DNA of 42,229 bases. It comes from Chloroflexota bacterium (GTDB lineage: Bacteria; Chloroflexota; UBA6077; FW602-bin22; JACPRP01). Position numbers and translations under genes: made by a program. Below, in pieces: positions 1 through 8,459 of this stretch; position 1 is the first letter of the stretch; every line of letters begins with the position of its first letter. The stretch spans positions 1 through 42,229 of the forward strand of contig JACPRP010000121.1 in NCBI GenBank assembly GCA_016189905.1, given 5' to 3'. Under the pieces are notes generated by a model that saw only the letters and a list, made by a program, of their open reading frames with translations, searched no databases and was not told where the DNA came from.

Positions 1-1
1 G

Positions 2-391
2 CCGCCGGTGTATCTCGACTACGTGGAGATCGATCAGGTGCTCTCCAATCTGATCGAAAACGCGATCAAGTACACTCCGTCGAACACCGAGATCGAAATC
101 ACAGCCCGTCTCAGCGACAGCAAGATACGTGTCGATGTGGCGGACCGCGGCCCGGGTATTGCGCCGTCCGCGCTTCCGCACATGTTTCAACCGTTTTACC
201 GCGCGAATAGCCAGGGACCAAGACCAAAGGGTACCGGGCTGGGGCTGGCCGTGGCCAAAGGCCTGGTGGAGGCTCACGGGGGGAGAATCTGGGCCGAGAA
301 TCGCTCAGGAGGCGGTAGCCGGTTCAGCTTTGAACTACCACTGATGGCGACTGCGTCAACTTCCTCAGATTCTGGGAGGGCGGACACGTGA
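2..391 (+). CDS. kdpD: Sensor histidine kinase, C-terminal ATPase part (KdpD-like), truncated by window edge
   Basis: This is the last ~129 residues of a histidine kinase; the reading frame is open to the left edge, so the gene starts outside the window. All boxes of a HATPase_c domain are visible in order: the N box (NLIENAIKYTP), the G1 box (DRGPGIAP), the F box (FQPFYRA) and the G2 box (GTGLGLAVAKGLVEAHGG). The G2 wording and the directly following KdpE-like regulator fit KdpD, the membrane kinase that senses low K+ or turgor and phosphorylates KdpE. Its stop codon overlaps the regulator start, as expected for a two-gene operon. The sensor, USP and DHp domains cannot be seen, so the KdpD name rests on the partner gene and the potassium transporter that follows. 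Confidence 0.8.
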   Translation, partial: PPVYLDYVEIDQVLSNLIENAIKYTPSNTEIEITARLSDSKIRVDVADRGPGIAPSALPHMFQPFYRANSQGPRPKGTGLGLAVAKGLVEAHGGRIWAENRSGGGSRFSFELPLMATASTSSDSGRADT

Positions 392-1092
392 TGCAGAAGT
401 CTGGAGCGCATATCCTTGTCGTCGACGACGAGCCATCGATCCAGCGCGCCTTGCGTACCATTCTGACCCGCCACGACTACCAGGTCGAGGTGGCAGAGTC
501 CGGCCGGCAAGCCATCGCATCTTTCGCCCGTCGTCGTCCTGACCTCATCTTGCTGGATCTTGGACTTCCAGATATGAATGGTCTCGAAGTGATTCGGGAG
601 ATACGGGCTCAAGCCAGCACTCCAATTGTAGTCCTTTCCGTCAGAGGAGCAGAACGCGACAAGGTTGCTGCGCTCGACCTCGGAGCCGACGATTATTTGA
701 CCAAGCCTTTCGGTGTCGATGAGCTGCTGGCGCGGATCAGGGTAGGTCTCCGCCACGCGGCACGCCCATCTCTGGGCGCAGCACCAGTATTTCGCACCGG
801 GGATCTCGAAGTGGATATCGAGCATCGCCGCGTCAGCGTCGGCGGCCACGAATTGCATCTGACGCCTACCGAGTATCAGCTTCTCAAGGCTTTTGTTACC
901 CATCCTAACAAAGTGCTTACGGACCAGATGCTCCTCCGGGAGGTGTGGGGCCCAGATTACGGGGCAGAGGCACACTATCTTCACGTGTACGTGGCCCGAC
1001 TGCGCAAGAAGATCGAGTCCGACCCACGAGAGCCACTCTACGTCATCACTGAGCCAGGCGTTGGTTACCGCTTACTGGCTGAAGAAAGGTAG
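388..1092 (+). CDS. kdpE: OmpR/PhoB-family response regulator, KdpE-like
   Basis: A 234-residue DNA-binding response regulator. The N-terminal receiver shows the acidic pair D13-D14, the phosphoacceptor D57 (LILLDLGLP) and K106 (TKPFG). The C-terminal third is a winged helix with the family pattern LTPTEYQLL and the ending YVITEPGVGYRLL. It is expected to be phosphorylated by the upstream kinase and to bind promoters of potassium-uptake genes. A GTG at 388 and an ATG at 391 are both possible starts; the purine run at about 374-380 suits the GTG with about 7 bases of spacing. The start overlaps the kinase stop by four bases, so translation is probably coupled. A potassium transporter follows about 300 bases downstream; no kdpFABC is in the window. 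Confidence 0.9.
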   Translation: MMQKSGAHILVVDDEPSIQRALRTILTRHDYQVEVAESGRQAIASFARRRPDLILLDLGLPDMNGLEVIREIRAQASTPIVVLSVRGAERDKVAALDLGADDYLTKPFGVDELLARIRVGLRHAARPSLGAAPVFRTGDLEVDIEHRRVSVGGHELHLTPTEYQLLKAFVTHPNKVLTDQMLLREVWGPDYGAEAHYLHVYVARLRKKIESDPREPLYVITEPGVGYRLLAEER

Positions 1093-1393
1093 ATACCCCG
1101 TCGGTTTCCAAATCGAGCCGCTGCAAGAATATTGAGTATTTGTTAAGCCTAATGATGCCGATGTTGATAGTCCGTTGACTGGCGTGCGGTACAATTTGGC
1201 TGTGCATAAGAGAGAAACGTTGTCATTACCACGTGACCAGGAACAGAATAACGGTAAGGTGACCGATCGGAGGTCTTGCGTAGAGAGCGGTAACGAAGCG
1301 GAAGCGGTGAACCGCGAGTACAACCACGTCCACGATGCCTCGCAACCGGGTGACCACAGCAGGCTGAGCCCGGAGCTTGAGTGGAAAAGGCAG
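1093..1393 (+). other. Leader region before the potassium transporter
   Basis: About 300 bases separate the KdpE stop from the likely transporter start. The transporter frame stays open back to a TTG at 1175, but the extra residues show no family resemblance, so I read this as leader DNA. A possible -10 (TACAAT, 1190-1195) sits 20 bases after TTGATA (1164-1169), which is too wide for a confident promoter. I looked for the conserved blocks of the c-di-AMP (ydaO) riboswitch, which controls kimA in Bacillus, and did not find them. Confidence 0.4.
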
Positions 1394-3397
1394 ATGCACG
1401 GCCGCCAGCCAGGTGACCGCTACGTCCGCATCGTACGGCCTTATGGCCGTGAGTTCAGGCGCCGCGCCCCCGGCCACCTGGTGGCGACCGAAAGAGTGCT
1501 GGAGCCACGAGGCTTTTTCGGGAAGGCCGCAGAGCTTCTGCGTCACATCTTGATCGGCAGGCGCCTGCGAACCGACGAGGATGTGGAGGAGCGAACAGAC
1601 AAGATCAAGGGGCTGGCGATATTTGCCTCTGATAATATGTCCTCATCGGCCTACGCTACCGAGGAAGTTATGCGAGTGCTCGCGCTCGCTGGAGCCGGCG
1701 CCCTCTTGCTGACGGTCCCTTTGACGCTCACTATAGGCCTGCTCCTGCTGATCGTCGTCACGAGCTATTTGCAAGTAATCCGCGCCTATCCTGGCGGTGG
1801 TGGAAGCTATGTAGTAGCTCATGAGAATCTGGGTCCAGCCGCCGGTCTTGCTGCAGCAGCAGCGTTGATCACCGACTACATCCTCACAGTTGCCGTGTCT
1901 ATGTCAGCCGGCGTGGCCGCTATCACATCCGCTTTCCCGGAGTTGTTCGCTCAGCGTGTGCTGGTATCGGTGATAGTGGTAGCGGTGGTGACCATTATGA
2001 ACTTGCGCGGCATTCGTGAGTCTGGCACTATCTTCGCCGCACCAACCTACATATATCTGGTCTCTATGCTAGGGCTACTCGCCTTTGGCATATATCGGTT
2101 TATGACCAGCGGGTTGCCGGCTTACACCCCTCCTCCTGGTGTTGTGGAAGCGCAGGTGGCGGAGCCACTCGCCCTGCTGCTCATCTTGCGAGCGTTTGCC
2201 TCTGGCTGTGTTGCGCTAACTGGCACCGAGGCGGTCTCCAACGGCGTGCCGGCCTTCAAGTCGCCTGAGGTCAGGAATGCACAAATCGTCCTGGTGGCTA
2301 TGGGGTCCTTCTTTGCTACGATCTTCATTGGCATCAGCTTCCTGTCGGGCCAAATAGGAATCATCCCGAGTCCCGACGAGACCGAGACGGTCGTGAGTCA
2401 ACTCGCACGGTCACTGATCGGCACTGGCTGGTACTATTACCTGGTACAGTTTGCCACCGCCGTTCTTCTAGTCCTGGCCGCTAACACCGCGTTCAACGGT
2501 TTTCCGCGTCTAGCGAGTATCCTCGCCCGCGATCGATATCTTCCCAACCAGTTCCAGTTCCGGGGCGATCGACTGGCCTACACTATAGGAATCCTGGTGC
2601 TGGCCGTAACGGCTGCCTTTCTGATCGTGTTGTACGAGGGTAGTGTGACCGGGTTAATCCCACTCTATATGGTTGGAGTGTTCCTTGCCTTCACGCTGAG
2701 TCAGGCGGGCCTGGTCAAGCGATGGCTGGAGCATCGGCGCGAGGAGCCCGGCTGGCGATGGAGGGCTAGCATCAACGGCCTTGGCGCACTGGTGACGGGA
2801 GTGGTGACAGTCGTCGTCGCCGTCTCCAAATTCGCGCTCGGGGCATGGATGATCCTCGTGCTGATTCCCTTCATAATGTGGGTTATGTGGGGCATCAACC
2901 GCCACTACCGCAGGCTAGAAGATTGGCTAACGCTTGAAAGGGCATACGCTCCACTTCCACAGCCACGGGCTCCGAAAGTTGTGGTTCCAGTGAGTCGGCT
3001 GGACAGGGCTGCGCTACAGGCGGTGACCTACGCGCGCTCCATCTCTCGTGACGTGACAGCCGTACATGTCACTGAAGACCCTGATGCTGCGCAGGAAATG
3101 AAGAAGCGCTGGGAGAAGTGGGGGGGCGAAGTGCCTCTGGTCATTGTGGAATCGCCTTACCGTGCGCTGATTCAGCCGCTCTTGACCTACATCGATGCTG
3201 TAGACAGACAGGACCCGCAGCAACCCATCACGGTTGTGCTTTCCCAGTTTGTTCCACACCATTTCTGGGAGTTCCTCCTGCACAACCAGACTACCTTGCG
3301 TCTGAAGATACACCTCTTCTTCCGGCGCAATACTGTTGTCATCGACTTGCCCTACCGGGCCGACGAGATCGAGCCGACGGTGGAAGGTCCACTCTAG
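1394..3397 (+). CDS. KimA-like potassium uptake permease (APC superfamily)
   Basis: A polytopic membrane protein of the APC fold with about 12 hydrophobic segments and a cytoplasmic C-terminal domain of ~150 residues resembling universal stress proteins. It matches my memory of Bacillus subtilis KimA (YdaO) through its whole length: the entry motif KIKGLAIFASDNMSSSAYATE, the helix 3 region DYILTVAVSMSAG, the ARDRYLPNQF loop, and a tail block ending HNQTTLRLKIHLF. KimA is a K+/H+ symporter, and the adjacent KdpDE pair supports a potassium role. The start is uncertain: ATG 1394 gives an N-terminus (MHGRQPGDRYVRIVRP) of the kind I recall from related proteins, while the frame reaches back to TTG 1175. 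A general amino-acid permease is the main alternative. Confidence 0.8.
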   Translation: MHGRQPGDRYVRIVRPYGREFRRRAPGHLVATERVLEPRGFFGKAAELLRHILIGRRLRTDEDVEERTDKIKGLAIFASDNMSSSAYATEEVMRVLALAGAGALLLTVPLTLTIGLLLLIVVTSYLQVIRAYPGGGGSYVVAHENLGPAAGLAAAAALITDYILTVAVSMSAGVAAITSAFPELFAQRVLVSVIVVAVVTIMNLRGIRESGTIFAAPTYIYLVSMLGLLAFGIYRFMTSGLPAYTPPPGVVEAQVAEPLALLLILRAFASGCVALTGTEAVSNGVPAFKSPEVRNAQIVLVAMGSFFATIFIGISFLSGQIGIIPSPDETETVVSQLARSLIGTGWYYYLVQFATAVLLVLAANTAFNGFPRLASILARDRYLPNQFQFRGDRLAYTIGILVLAVTAAFLIVLYEGSVTGLIPLYMVGVFLAFTLSQAGLVKRWLEHRREEPGWRWRASINGLGALVTGVVTVVVAVSKFALGAWMILVLIPFIMWVMWGINRHYRRLEDWLTLERAYAPLPQPRAPKVVVPVSRLDRAALQAVTYARSISRDVTAVHVTEDPDAAQEMKKRWEKWGGEVPLVIVESPYRALIQPLLTYIDAVDRQDPQQPITVVLSQFVPHHFWEFLLHNQTTLRLKIHLFFRRNTVVIDLPYRADEIEPTVEGPL

Positions 3398-3642
3398 CTG
3401 CCCTGCAGCAGCCTCCGTTTAGATGTAGCCACAGGTGAGGGTAATTGGATAGGTTGTTACAGCGCTTCGCGAAATCATTGCGCGAGAAGTGCGCATTGCT
3501 CAACCAGATCAGCTTCAGCATAGTTTGCGGCTATCAGGGGACGCAGCACCGCAGACTCGAGAAGAGGGCGATCCCTGAGCGACGACGGTGCGAACCCGGT
3601 TTTCTCCATGATGAAGCAGTTTTCGTTAGCGTTTATCGATCG

Positions 3643-3719
3643 CCCCCTGGCAGGGCGTCCTTCAGCGGGAGGACGCCCCTACGAAAAACGCCAGGTCGCT
3701 TAATACTATCGCAAAACGC
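3643..3719. repeat. Dispersed intergenic repeat, copy A
   Basis: About 77 bases that recur in the same orientation, and with high similarity, at 15226-15303. Shared blocks include CAGGGCGTCCTTCAGCGG, AACGCCAGG and TATCGCAAAACGC. The core is a hairpin: GGGCGTCC (3653-3660) pairs with GGACGCCC (3671-3678) around a 10-base loop. Both copies lie just beyond the end of a gene, or between genes, which suits a non-coding REP/MITE-like element. Confidence 0.7.
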
Positions 3720-3778
3720 CGTGACATATACGGTATAGCATGCGACGGCAAGGACAATACGGGCCTTCTGGGCACGTT

Positions 3779-3807
3779 TTGACAGGCGAGAGGCAATTGT
3801 TTATCAT
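3779..3807 (+). promoter_or_regulatory. Sigma70-type promoter for the DUF2007 gene
   Basis: TTGACA (3779-3784) and TATCAT (3802-3807) are separated by exactly 17 bases. The start codon of the downstream gene lies about 30 bases further on. Confidence 0.7.
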
Positions 3808-3838
3808 TGCAAGGTGAGTTGCTCTCGGGGGATTGAGA

Positions 3839-4099
3839 ATGCAGGCTTCTGATGATGGTGATGAGCTGGTCCGCGTCGGCACCGCGCCGAATCCGGTGAT
3901 TGCCGCCTCGTGGCAAGAGCTGCTGCGCGCGGAGGGCATTCCTTCGATGGTTAAGATCGAAGATCCTCTGGGTGTGGCATATCAGGTGTCATCCTTCTAC
4001 TCTTGCGGGATCTACGTCCTGGCGCCGTATGCCGAGCAAGCCAGGAAGCTGCTCGACGAGCTCGGGGAAGAAGATGTCGAGTGGGATGAGCCTGACTAG
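3839..4099 (+). CDS. Small DUF2007-domain protein
   Basis: An 86-residue acidic protein with no signal peptide or membrane segment. Its pattern (ELVRVGTAPNPVIAASWQELLRAEGIPS, then a variable stretch, then GIYVLAPYAEQARKLLDEL) is that of DUF2007, a small ferredoxin-like fold domain found alone or with signalling modules and often called a putative signal-transducing protein. No biochemical function is established. ATG 3839 is preferred over TTG 3833, because the GGGGGA run about eight bases upstream fits the ATG. It has its own promoter and stands alone, with a convergent gene downstream. Confidence 0.75.
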   Translation: MQASDDGDELVRVGTAPNPVIAASWQELLRAEGIPSMVKIEDPLGVAYQVSSFYSCGIYVLAPYAEQARKLLDELGEEDVEWDEPD

Positions 4100-4215
4100 C
4101 GTGGTTGTTGCCAGGGCAACCTTGACTGGACACGATGAATCGGGATGCGATGAATCGCGCCCCTACCACTCGCGGGTGATCAGACGCTGTCGCAAACCGC
4201 CTTCCAGTTTTCGCC

Positions 4216-5328
4216 CTATTCCCTGGCGTATTTCTTCACGGCGTCGTAAACTGGCTTCGGGTTGAACTCGGAATCGACGAAGGTGTAGTAATCATTGTAG
4301 TTGCGCGCGGGCCACGGCAGACGAAAGGCCCACATGGCCACGGCTTCGACCCATGGCCACTCTTCGTCCACCTTCTGATAAGCCCGCACGGTGTAGTCGA
4401 TCCTCTGCAGCGGGCGTACCGCCTTGGTCCATCGTGGATGATCGTTCCATCCCGCCTCCGTGATTACGATGGGCTTGCCGGCGTCGCTATTGCGCTCCAT
4501 AACCTGCCTGACGAGCGTGACGCGGGCGAAATTGAGCTTGTCTGGGGCCGGCGGATCGTCGGGTGGATATTTCCCGCCGTACGCGTGCACGGCCATGGCG
4601 TCGAAGTATTCCCGAGCCCCGGCATCGTACATGCGCTGCAGATAGTCGAGATCGTTCAGGGCCAGATCGCTTTTTTCGAGGGTTGGGGCCAGTCCAGCGC
4701 TGAGGACAATCGCGTCGGGGTCTGCCTCCTTCGCCCTCTTGTACGCGACCTGCAAGAGATCGACGTAATCTTCGGGGCTGACCGGCTGAAAGCCCCATTC
4801 AAAAGCGGTATTGGGCTCGTTCCAAATGATGAAGCGCTGAACCTTGCCTTTATAGCGCTTAACAAAAGCGTACACGAAGTCGCCGAATTCCTGGTACCCC
4901 TCTTTTGCCAGGTATCTTGGGGTCGAATTCTTCGGCCTTGCCCAATCAGGGACTAGATCGAGGCGGGCGACGATGGTCAGCCCCTCGGCGTAGGCCCGGT
5001 TGATGACCATATCGGCGTGCTTCCAATCGAACGAACCTTTGCGCGGCTCGATGTAGGCCCAGGGAAAGAACTCGACCGCGTAGCTAGCGCCCATCTCGCG
5101 CACCATCGCCAGCGTCTTGTTCACCTTCCATTCCTCGACCTCGTCGGTGAGGCGGGTGTGCACCCCGATCTTCGTGGAACGTGACTGCACCTGCCGACGC
5201 ACCACGGGGGAATCGTCGAATCTCTCTGGCAGCGTTACACTTAGCAGCGCCACCACGCCGACTAGCAGCATCACAAACGCTAATGCAGATGTTCCCCAGG
5301 ATCTCAATTGGCGCTCGCCCCCAGCCAT
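4216..5328 (-). CDS. Membrane-anchored glycoside hydrolase, clan GH-A (GH5/GH39-like)
   Basis: A ~370-residue protein with one hydrophobic segment near the N-terminus (residues ~13-33) that should act as a membrane anchor or uncleaved signal, followed by a TIM-barrel hydrolase. The two catalytic glutamates of clan GH-A are visible: E171 in IIWNEPN (acid/base) and E291 in VITEAGW (nucleophile). Supporting motifs are ARLDLVPDWA and AVHAYGG. The substrate cannot be read from the sequence; GH39 xylosidase-like and GH5 proteins look alike here. It overlaps the upstream binding-protein gene. ATG 5328 gives a 25-base overlap, while TTG 5307 would give a tidy TTGA overlap with GGGGGCGAG upstream as ribosome site, at the cost of seven residues. 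Confidence 0.8.
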   Translation of the reverse strand: MAGGERQLRSWGTSALAFVMLLVGVVALLSVTLPERFDDSPVVRRQVQSRSTKIGVHTRLTDEVEEWKVNKTLAMVREMGASYAVEFFPWAYIEPRKGSFDWKHADMVINRAYAEGLTIVARLDLVPDWARPKNSTPRYLAKEGYQEFGDFVYAFVKRYKGKVQRFIIWNEPNTAFEWGFQPVSPEDYVDLLQVAYKRAKEADPDAIVLSAGLAPTLEKSDLALNDLDYLQRMYDAGAREYFDAMAVHAYGGKYPPDDPPAPDKLNFARVTLVRQVMERNSDAGKPIVITEAGWNDHPRWTKAVRPLQRIDYTVRAYQKVDEEWPWVEAVAMWAFRLPWPARNYNDYYTFVDSEFNPKPVYDAVKKYARE

Positions 5329-6125
5329 TTCTGCAGCAGCGTATCCGCCGTGCCGTCGTTCTCCGCCTCAAACAGGGCGCCGTCGATTTCGTTGAGGAGC
5401 GCCGCGTCGTCCCTGCGCACGGCGATCACGAATGGCTCCATCGTCAGCGGCTTGCCGATAATCTTCACGCCCTTTTCCCGCCGGGCGAACTCCATGGCCG
5501 TGACGACGTCAACCGCCGCAGCGTCGACGCCGCCGGCCTTGAGCGTCGAGAGCAGCGCTTCGGCTGTCTGGTAGGGACGGATGGCGATGTCGAGCGACTG
5601 GCCCACGAGCTTGCGCATCTCGACGTCCGCAGCCGATCCACCTTCGACCCCCAGGGTCTTCCCGTCAAGATCATCCAGGCCGGCAGCATTGTCCGTCTCC
5701 TCGTTCACGACCAGTACCTGGCCGGCATTAAAATAGGGGCGAGAATAAGAGATCTTCTTGGTGAACTCGGGAAAAGGAGGGAGGCTCGATACGATAACGT
5801 CGAACTTCTTCGCCAGAAGTCCGTCCTGGATACTGCCGATATCGATACTTACGAACCCGGCGCGGACGCCCAGTTGGCGCGCGACGTACTCGGCAAGATC
5901 GACGTCGTAGCCGACCAGGCGCCCCTGGCCATCGATAGCCGCGAAGGGCGGGTAGCTGGGGTCTATGCCCACGATTAGCTCGCCAGCCTCTTTGACCCGC
6001 TGCAGGCTCTTGTCTTCCACAACCTTTGGCGCGCACGAGATCACCACCACAACCACCATCGCCAGAACGAGCAGCCACAGCCGTTCTGGTGCCACCACCC
6101 TATTCAACAGATGATTCGCCTCCAT
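5304..6125 (-). CDS. Amino-acid-type ABC transporter substrate-binding lipoprotein (SBP family 3)
   Basis: A 273-residue extracytoplasmic solute-binding protein. The N-terminus is a lipoprotein signal: a hydrophobic run ends in V-I-S-C with the lipidated cysteine at residue 31. The mature part starts with the family 3 signature (LQRVKEAGELIVGIDPSYPPF, YDVDLAEYVARQLG) and carries the inter-lobe blocks DGLLAKKFDVIVSSLP and DGKTLGVEGGSAAD. Family members usually bind polar amino acids for an ABC permease, but no permease or ATPase gene is adjacent. The start at 6125 sits inside a GGAGG element and overlaps the acetyltransferase gene by 26 bases; a later CTG or TTG (residues 6-7) is possible. Neighbouring overlaps suggest one transcript with the acetyltransferase and the glycosidase. 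Confidence 0.88.
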   Translation of the reverse strand: MEANHLLNRVVAPERLWLLVLAMVVVVVISCAPKVVEDKSLQRVKEAGELIVGIDPSYPPFAAIDGQGRLVGYDVDLAEYVARQLGVRAGFVSIDIGSIQDGLLAKKFDVIVSSLPPFPEFTKKISYSRPYFNAGQVLVVNEETDNAAGLDDLDGKTLGVEGGSAADVEMRKLVGQSLDIAIRPYQTAEALLSTLKAGGVDAAAVDVVTAMEFARREKGVKIIGKPLTMEPFVIAVRRDDAALLNEIDGALFEAENDGTADTLLQKWLGASAN

Positions 6126-6981
6126 CTAGCCAGAAGCCGTAGATCTTCTGTGTGCGAAACGTCGGTTTGAAGCCAAACCAGCGATAGAGACGCTGCGACC
6201 GCAAATTGCCGGACTGCGTGCTCAAAGCCATCCGGTGCACTCCGGCCTGGGCCACTCTCTGAACGCTGAAGCGCAGCAAAGCGGCGCCGAACCCCAGGCC
6301 TTGCTGGCCGGGCGCGACGGCCAATCTATCGAGATGGCCTTCGCGTCCCTTGATAGTCAACCCCGCGTAGCCGACGACGCCGAGGCCATCTGGGTCCGCG
6401 ACATAGATTTCGACCCCGTGCTGTTCGCCATACCAGGAGAACTCTTCGTCGCTGTTGCGCCAGAGCCAGGGAAAGGCGGCCTCGTCAACTGCCAGTACCG
6501 CGGGCTGGTCCGCCGGCAGCATTTTTCGAATGGTGACAGGCGGAGCAGAGGGAAGATTGGGGGGTCGCAACTGCTCGAGCTCGATTATCTCGTCCAACCG
6601 AATAAAGCCGAATCTGGCATACAGCGCCAGATAAAGGCTGTAGTCGTCAAGCACAGACACCACCAGCTTTGCGCCCTGTTTGCGAAAGGCGTCGAGGATG
6701 AACACCAGCAGATCCTCTCGCCATCGCCCATACGTCATCTCCAAGATGTGCCCGATGTCGGCGCGGTGACGCCAGGAGCCGGCGATGACGTATTCGTTTT
6801 GATCGCGCATCCGCCACGCTAGCCCAGGATTTTCCGCTATATGGGCAACCAGCCTTTGCGGCGTGAAGAAGCTGGCTCTGCCGAGTCTTAGCTGGCTGAC
6901 GTTCTGTGCCGTCACCTGCTCGAGCAGGTGGTCTCTATCATTCAGGCTAGTTTCGTCGTGGACTTCGCGATCAACACCCAT
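6100..6981 (-). CDS. GNAT-family N-acetyltransferase
   Basis: A 293-residue protein whose C-terminal half is a GNAT domain. The acetyl-CoA binding motif A is visible as LDRLAVAPGQQGLGFGAALL, followed by the helix and the RSQRLYRWFGFKP motif B region. The N-terminal half has the form of a second, degenerate GNAT unit (LYLALYARFGFIRLDE), so a tandem arrangement is likely. The acceptor substrate is unknown. It is the first gene of an overlapping three-gene set with a binding lipoprotein and a glycosidase. A TATAAT on the minus strand (7065-7070) lies about 85 bases upstream, but its -35 is weak. Confidence 0.82.
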   Translation of the reverse strand: MGVDREVHDETSLNDRDHLLEQVTAQNVSQLRLGRASFFTPQRLVAHIAENPGLAWRMRDQNEYVIAGSWRHRADIGHILEMTYGRWREDLLVFILDAFRKQGAKLVVSVLDDYSLYLALYARFGFIRLDEIIELEQLRPPNLPSAPPVTIRKMLPADQPAVLAVDEAAFPWLWRNSDEEFSWYGEQHGVEIYVADPDGLGVVGYAGLTIKGREGHLDRLAVAPGQQGLGFGAALLRFSVQRVAQAGVHRMALSTQSGNLRSQRLYRWFGFKPTFRTQKIYGFWLDGGESSVE

Positions 6982-7010
6982 ATCGTACCGAAAACGGAAT
7001 CATTGGCCCG

Positions 7011-7027
7011 CCGTTTCCTTGAAACGG
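7011..7027 (-). other. Small hairpin between two minus-strand genes
   Basis: CCGTTTC, a three-base loop, then GAAACGG. It lies between the end of the binding-protein gene (7080) and the acetyltransferase start (6981). There is no T tract, so a terminator role is unproven. Confidence 0.35.
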
Positions 7028-7079
7028 ATCAGTTCGACACGGCCAGCCGCTACTTTACACGCACATTATACTTTACAGT

Positions 7080-8246
7080 TCATCTCACTGCCACTCCCGG
7101 ATAGCCTCCGGTTCCATCGCTTCGATATACAGTGCCCGCTGAGGACGTCAGATCGCCCTTTTCGTCGAAGGCGAGGGTGCCGCCGACGCCGACGAACTTC
7201 GCGATGCGGGCGAGCGCGCCGGCCACGGCCTTTCGACCGGGCCTCCCGTTGTCCTGCACGCCGCGCTCTATCGCAGCGAGGAGCATGTTGACGGCGTCGT
7301 AAGTGGTCGGCGCGTAACGCAACGGCTCGACCCCGGCCGCCGCCACGAATTTGTCAAAGAATCGTTTGCCTGCGTCGCTTTCCCGGTTTAGCATCGGCCC
7401 TGGTGCGACGTACATCGCCCCGCGAAGACTTTCGCCGCCGACCTTGAGGAAATCGGGCGTGTCGGCCCCGACGGCGACGAACTCTGTCTGGTCTGACGCC
7501 CGGCGAAGCTCGGCGAAAAAGGCCACTGCCTGGCGATAATCTCCCTTGAAGACGACAAGCTCCACACGCCTATCTCTCAGCCGCGCGACAATCGCGCCGA
7601 AGCTGCTACTGAACGGGTCTATCGAGTCGCGTAGAATCACCGAACCGCCACGGCCCGAAAGCTCCCTTTCGAAGGCATCCGCCAGGCCGCTCGCTGCGAG
7701 CCGTCGATCCTGGAGCACCGCAACACGGCTGAGGCCAACCTTACCCGAGAGACTGTCGATTATTGCTCGCGCTACCTGCCTGTCGTTGGGACCCAGCCGC
7801 AGCACCGCCCTGTCTCCTCCGTCTGTCAAAGCCGACGCGGGCGCGAAGCTTAGCAGCGGCATTCCCGCCTGCCGGTATTCCACGGCAGCGCCCAACGCTG
7901 GGCCGTCGGACAGATGCCCGATGACGCCAAGGATATCGCCGTCCATAGAAAGCGCCCGCGCCCGCCGTGGCGCCACGGCGGCATCATCCTCATCGTCTGA
8001 CGCCACCAGCTCGACGCGGTATCCCCTCACGCCACCGTTTTCGTTGCGTTCTTTAAGCGCCAGCTTCGTGGCCGAGAGCGCATCGTAGGCCGCGTGAGAA
8101 TCATAGCTGGTGAAGGGAACGACCAGCCCGACCTTCACCAGACCTCGCCAACCTTGTCTAGCCTGGCAGCCCGGGATGAGCGTGCCAATGACGAGCGCCG
8201 CTGACAAGCATAGCAGGCAGGCTATCTTACTCCCTGGCCAAATCAC
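7080..8246 (-). CDS. Branched-chain amino-acid-type ABC substrate-binding lipoprotein
   Basis: A ~388-residue type I periplasmic binding protein of the Leu/Ile/Val receptor family. Starting from GTG 8246, the N-terminus is a lipoprotein signal with cysteine at residue 27 (L-I-P-G-C). The mature protein opens with KVGLVVPFTSYDSHAAYDAL and contains the family blocks VELVASDDEDD, VIGHLSDGPALGAA, RLGPNDRQVARAI and YAPTTYDAVNML. Ligands in this family include amino acids, amides and aromatic compounds. The frame continues open a further 79 codons to 8483, but that part runs through a broken PIN-toxin gene and is not likely to belong to this protein. No clear ribosome site precedes the GTG; a GGAGGG lies about 26 bases upstream, so the start is tentative. 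No permease genes are adjacent. Confidence 0.82.
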   Translation of the reverse strand: MIWPGSKIACLLCLSAALVIGTLIPGCQARQGWRGLVKVGLVVPFTSYDSHAAYDALSATKLALKERNENGGVRGYRVELVASDDEDDAAVAPRRARALSMDGDILGVIGHLSDGPALGAAVEYRQAGMPLLSFAPASALTDGGDRAVLRLGPNDRQVARAIIDSLSGKVGLSRVAVLQDRRLAASGLADAFERELSGRGGSVILRDSIDPFSSSFGAIVARLRDRRVELVVFKGDYRQAVAFFAELRRASDQTEFVAVGADTPDFLKVGGESLRGAMYVAPGPMLNRESDAGKRFFDKFVAAAGVEPLRYAPTTYDAVNMLLAAIERGVQDNGRPGRKAVAGALARIAKFVGVGGTLAFDEKGDLTSSAGTVYRSDGTGGYPGVAVR

Positions 8247-8333
8247 TGTCTGTAAGCCGGAGATCGTGTGCCCTCCATAGTTGATTTGTGCGAACAGGGT
8301 ACACGTGCGTGGAGAGGATGTCAAGCCGCCGCT

Positions 8334-8459
8334 CTGCGCTGTAACGATCCTCAGGGCGCCAAGACCTGCGTCGTCACGTAAGGACAGCGGGTCATCATCC
8401 CCTGTAACAAACAGGTTGGTATCAACGACGCTCTTTAGAGGTTTTTCGCCCCTCTTCAT
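8334..8459 (-). pseudogene. PIN-domain toxin remnant with the middle deleted
   Basis: The frame starting at ATG 8459 reads first a PIN-domain N-terminus (KSVVDTNLFV, first catalytic Asp) and then, without interruption, what looks like the C-terminal end of the same family (VTGDDDPLSLRDD, then LRIVTAQ). Normal toxins of this type (COG1569-like) have about 100 residues between these two blocks, including the conserved Glu. So an internal in-frame deletion is the simplest reading, and no nuclease activity is expected. The frame then runs open into the binding-protein gene downstream. It overlaps the end of the antitoxin gene (8422-8745), as intact pairs of this kind do. Confidence 0.6.

Larger units (their letters stand above)
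3398..3838. other. Intergenic stretch with a dispersed repeat and a promoter
   Basis: No gene is supported in these ~440 bases. They contain one copy of a dispersed ~77-bp repeat (3643-3719), followed by a well-formed promoter (3779-3807) for the small downstream gene. The remaining sequence (3398-3640) shows nothing I recognise. Confidence 0.6.

Noticed and set aside
1093..1393. c-di-AMP (ydaO) riboswitch before the KimA-like gene
   Set aside because: The conserved G-rich and GAATC-type blocks of that riboswitch are not present.
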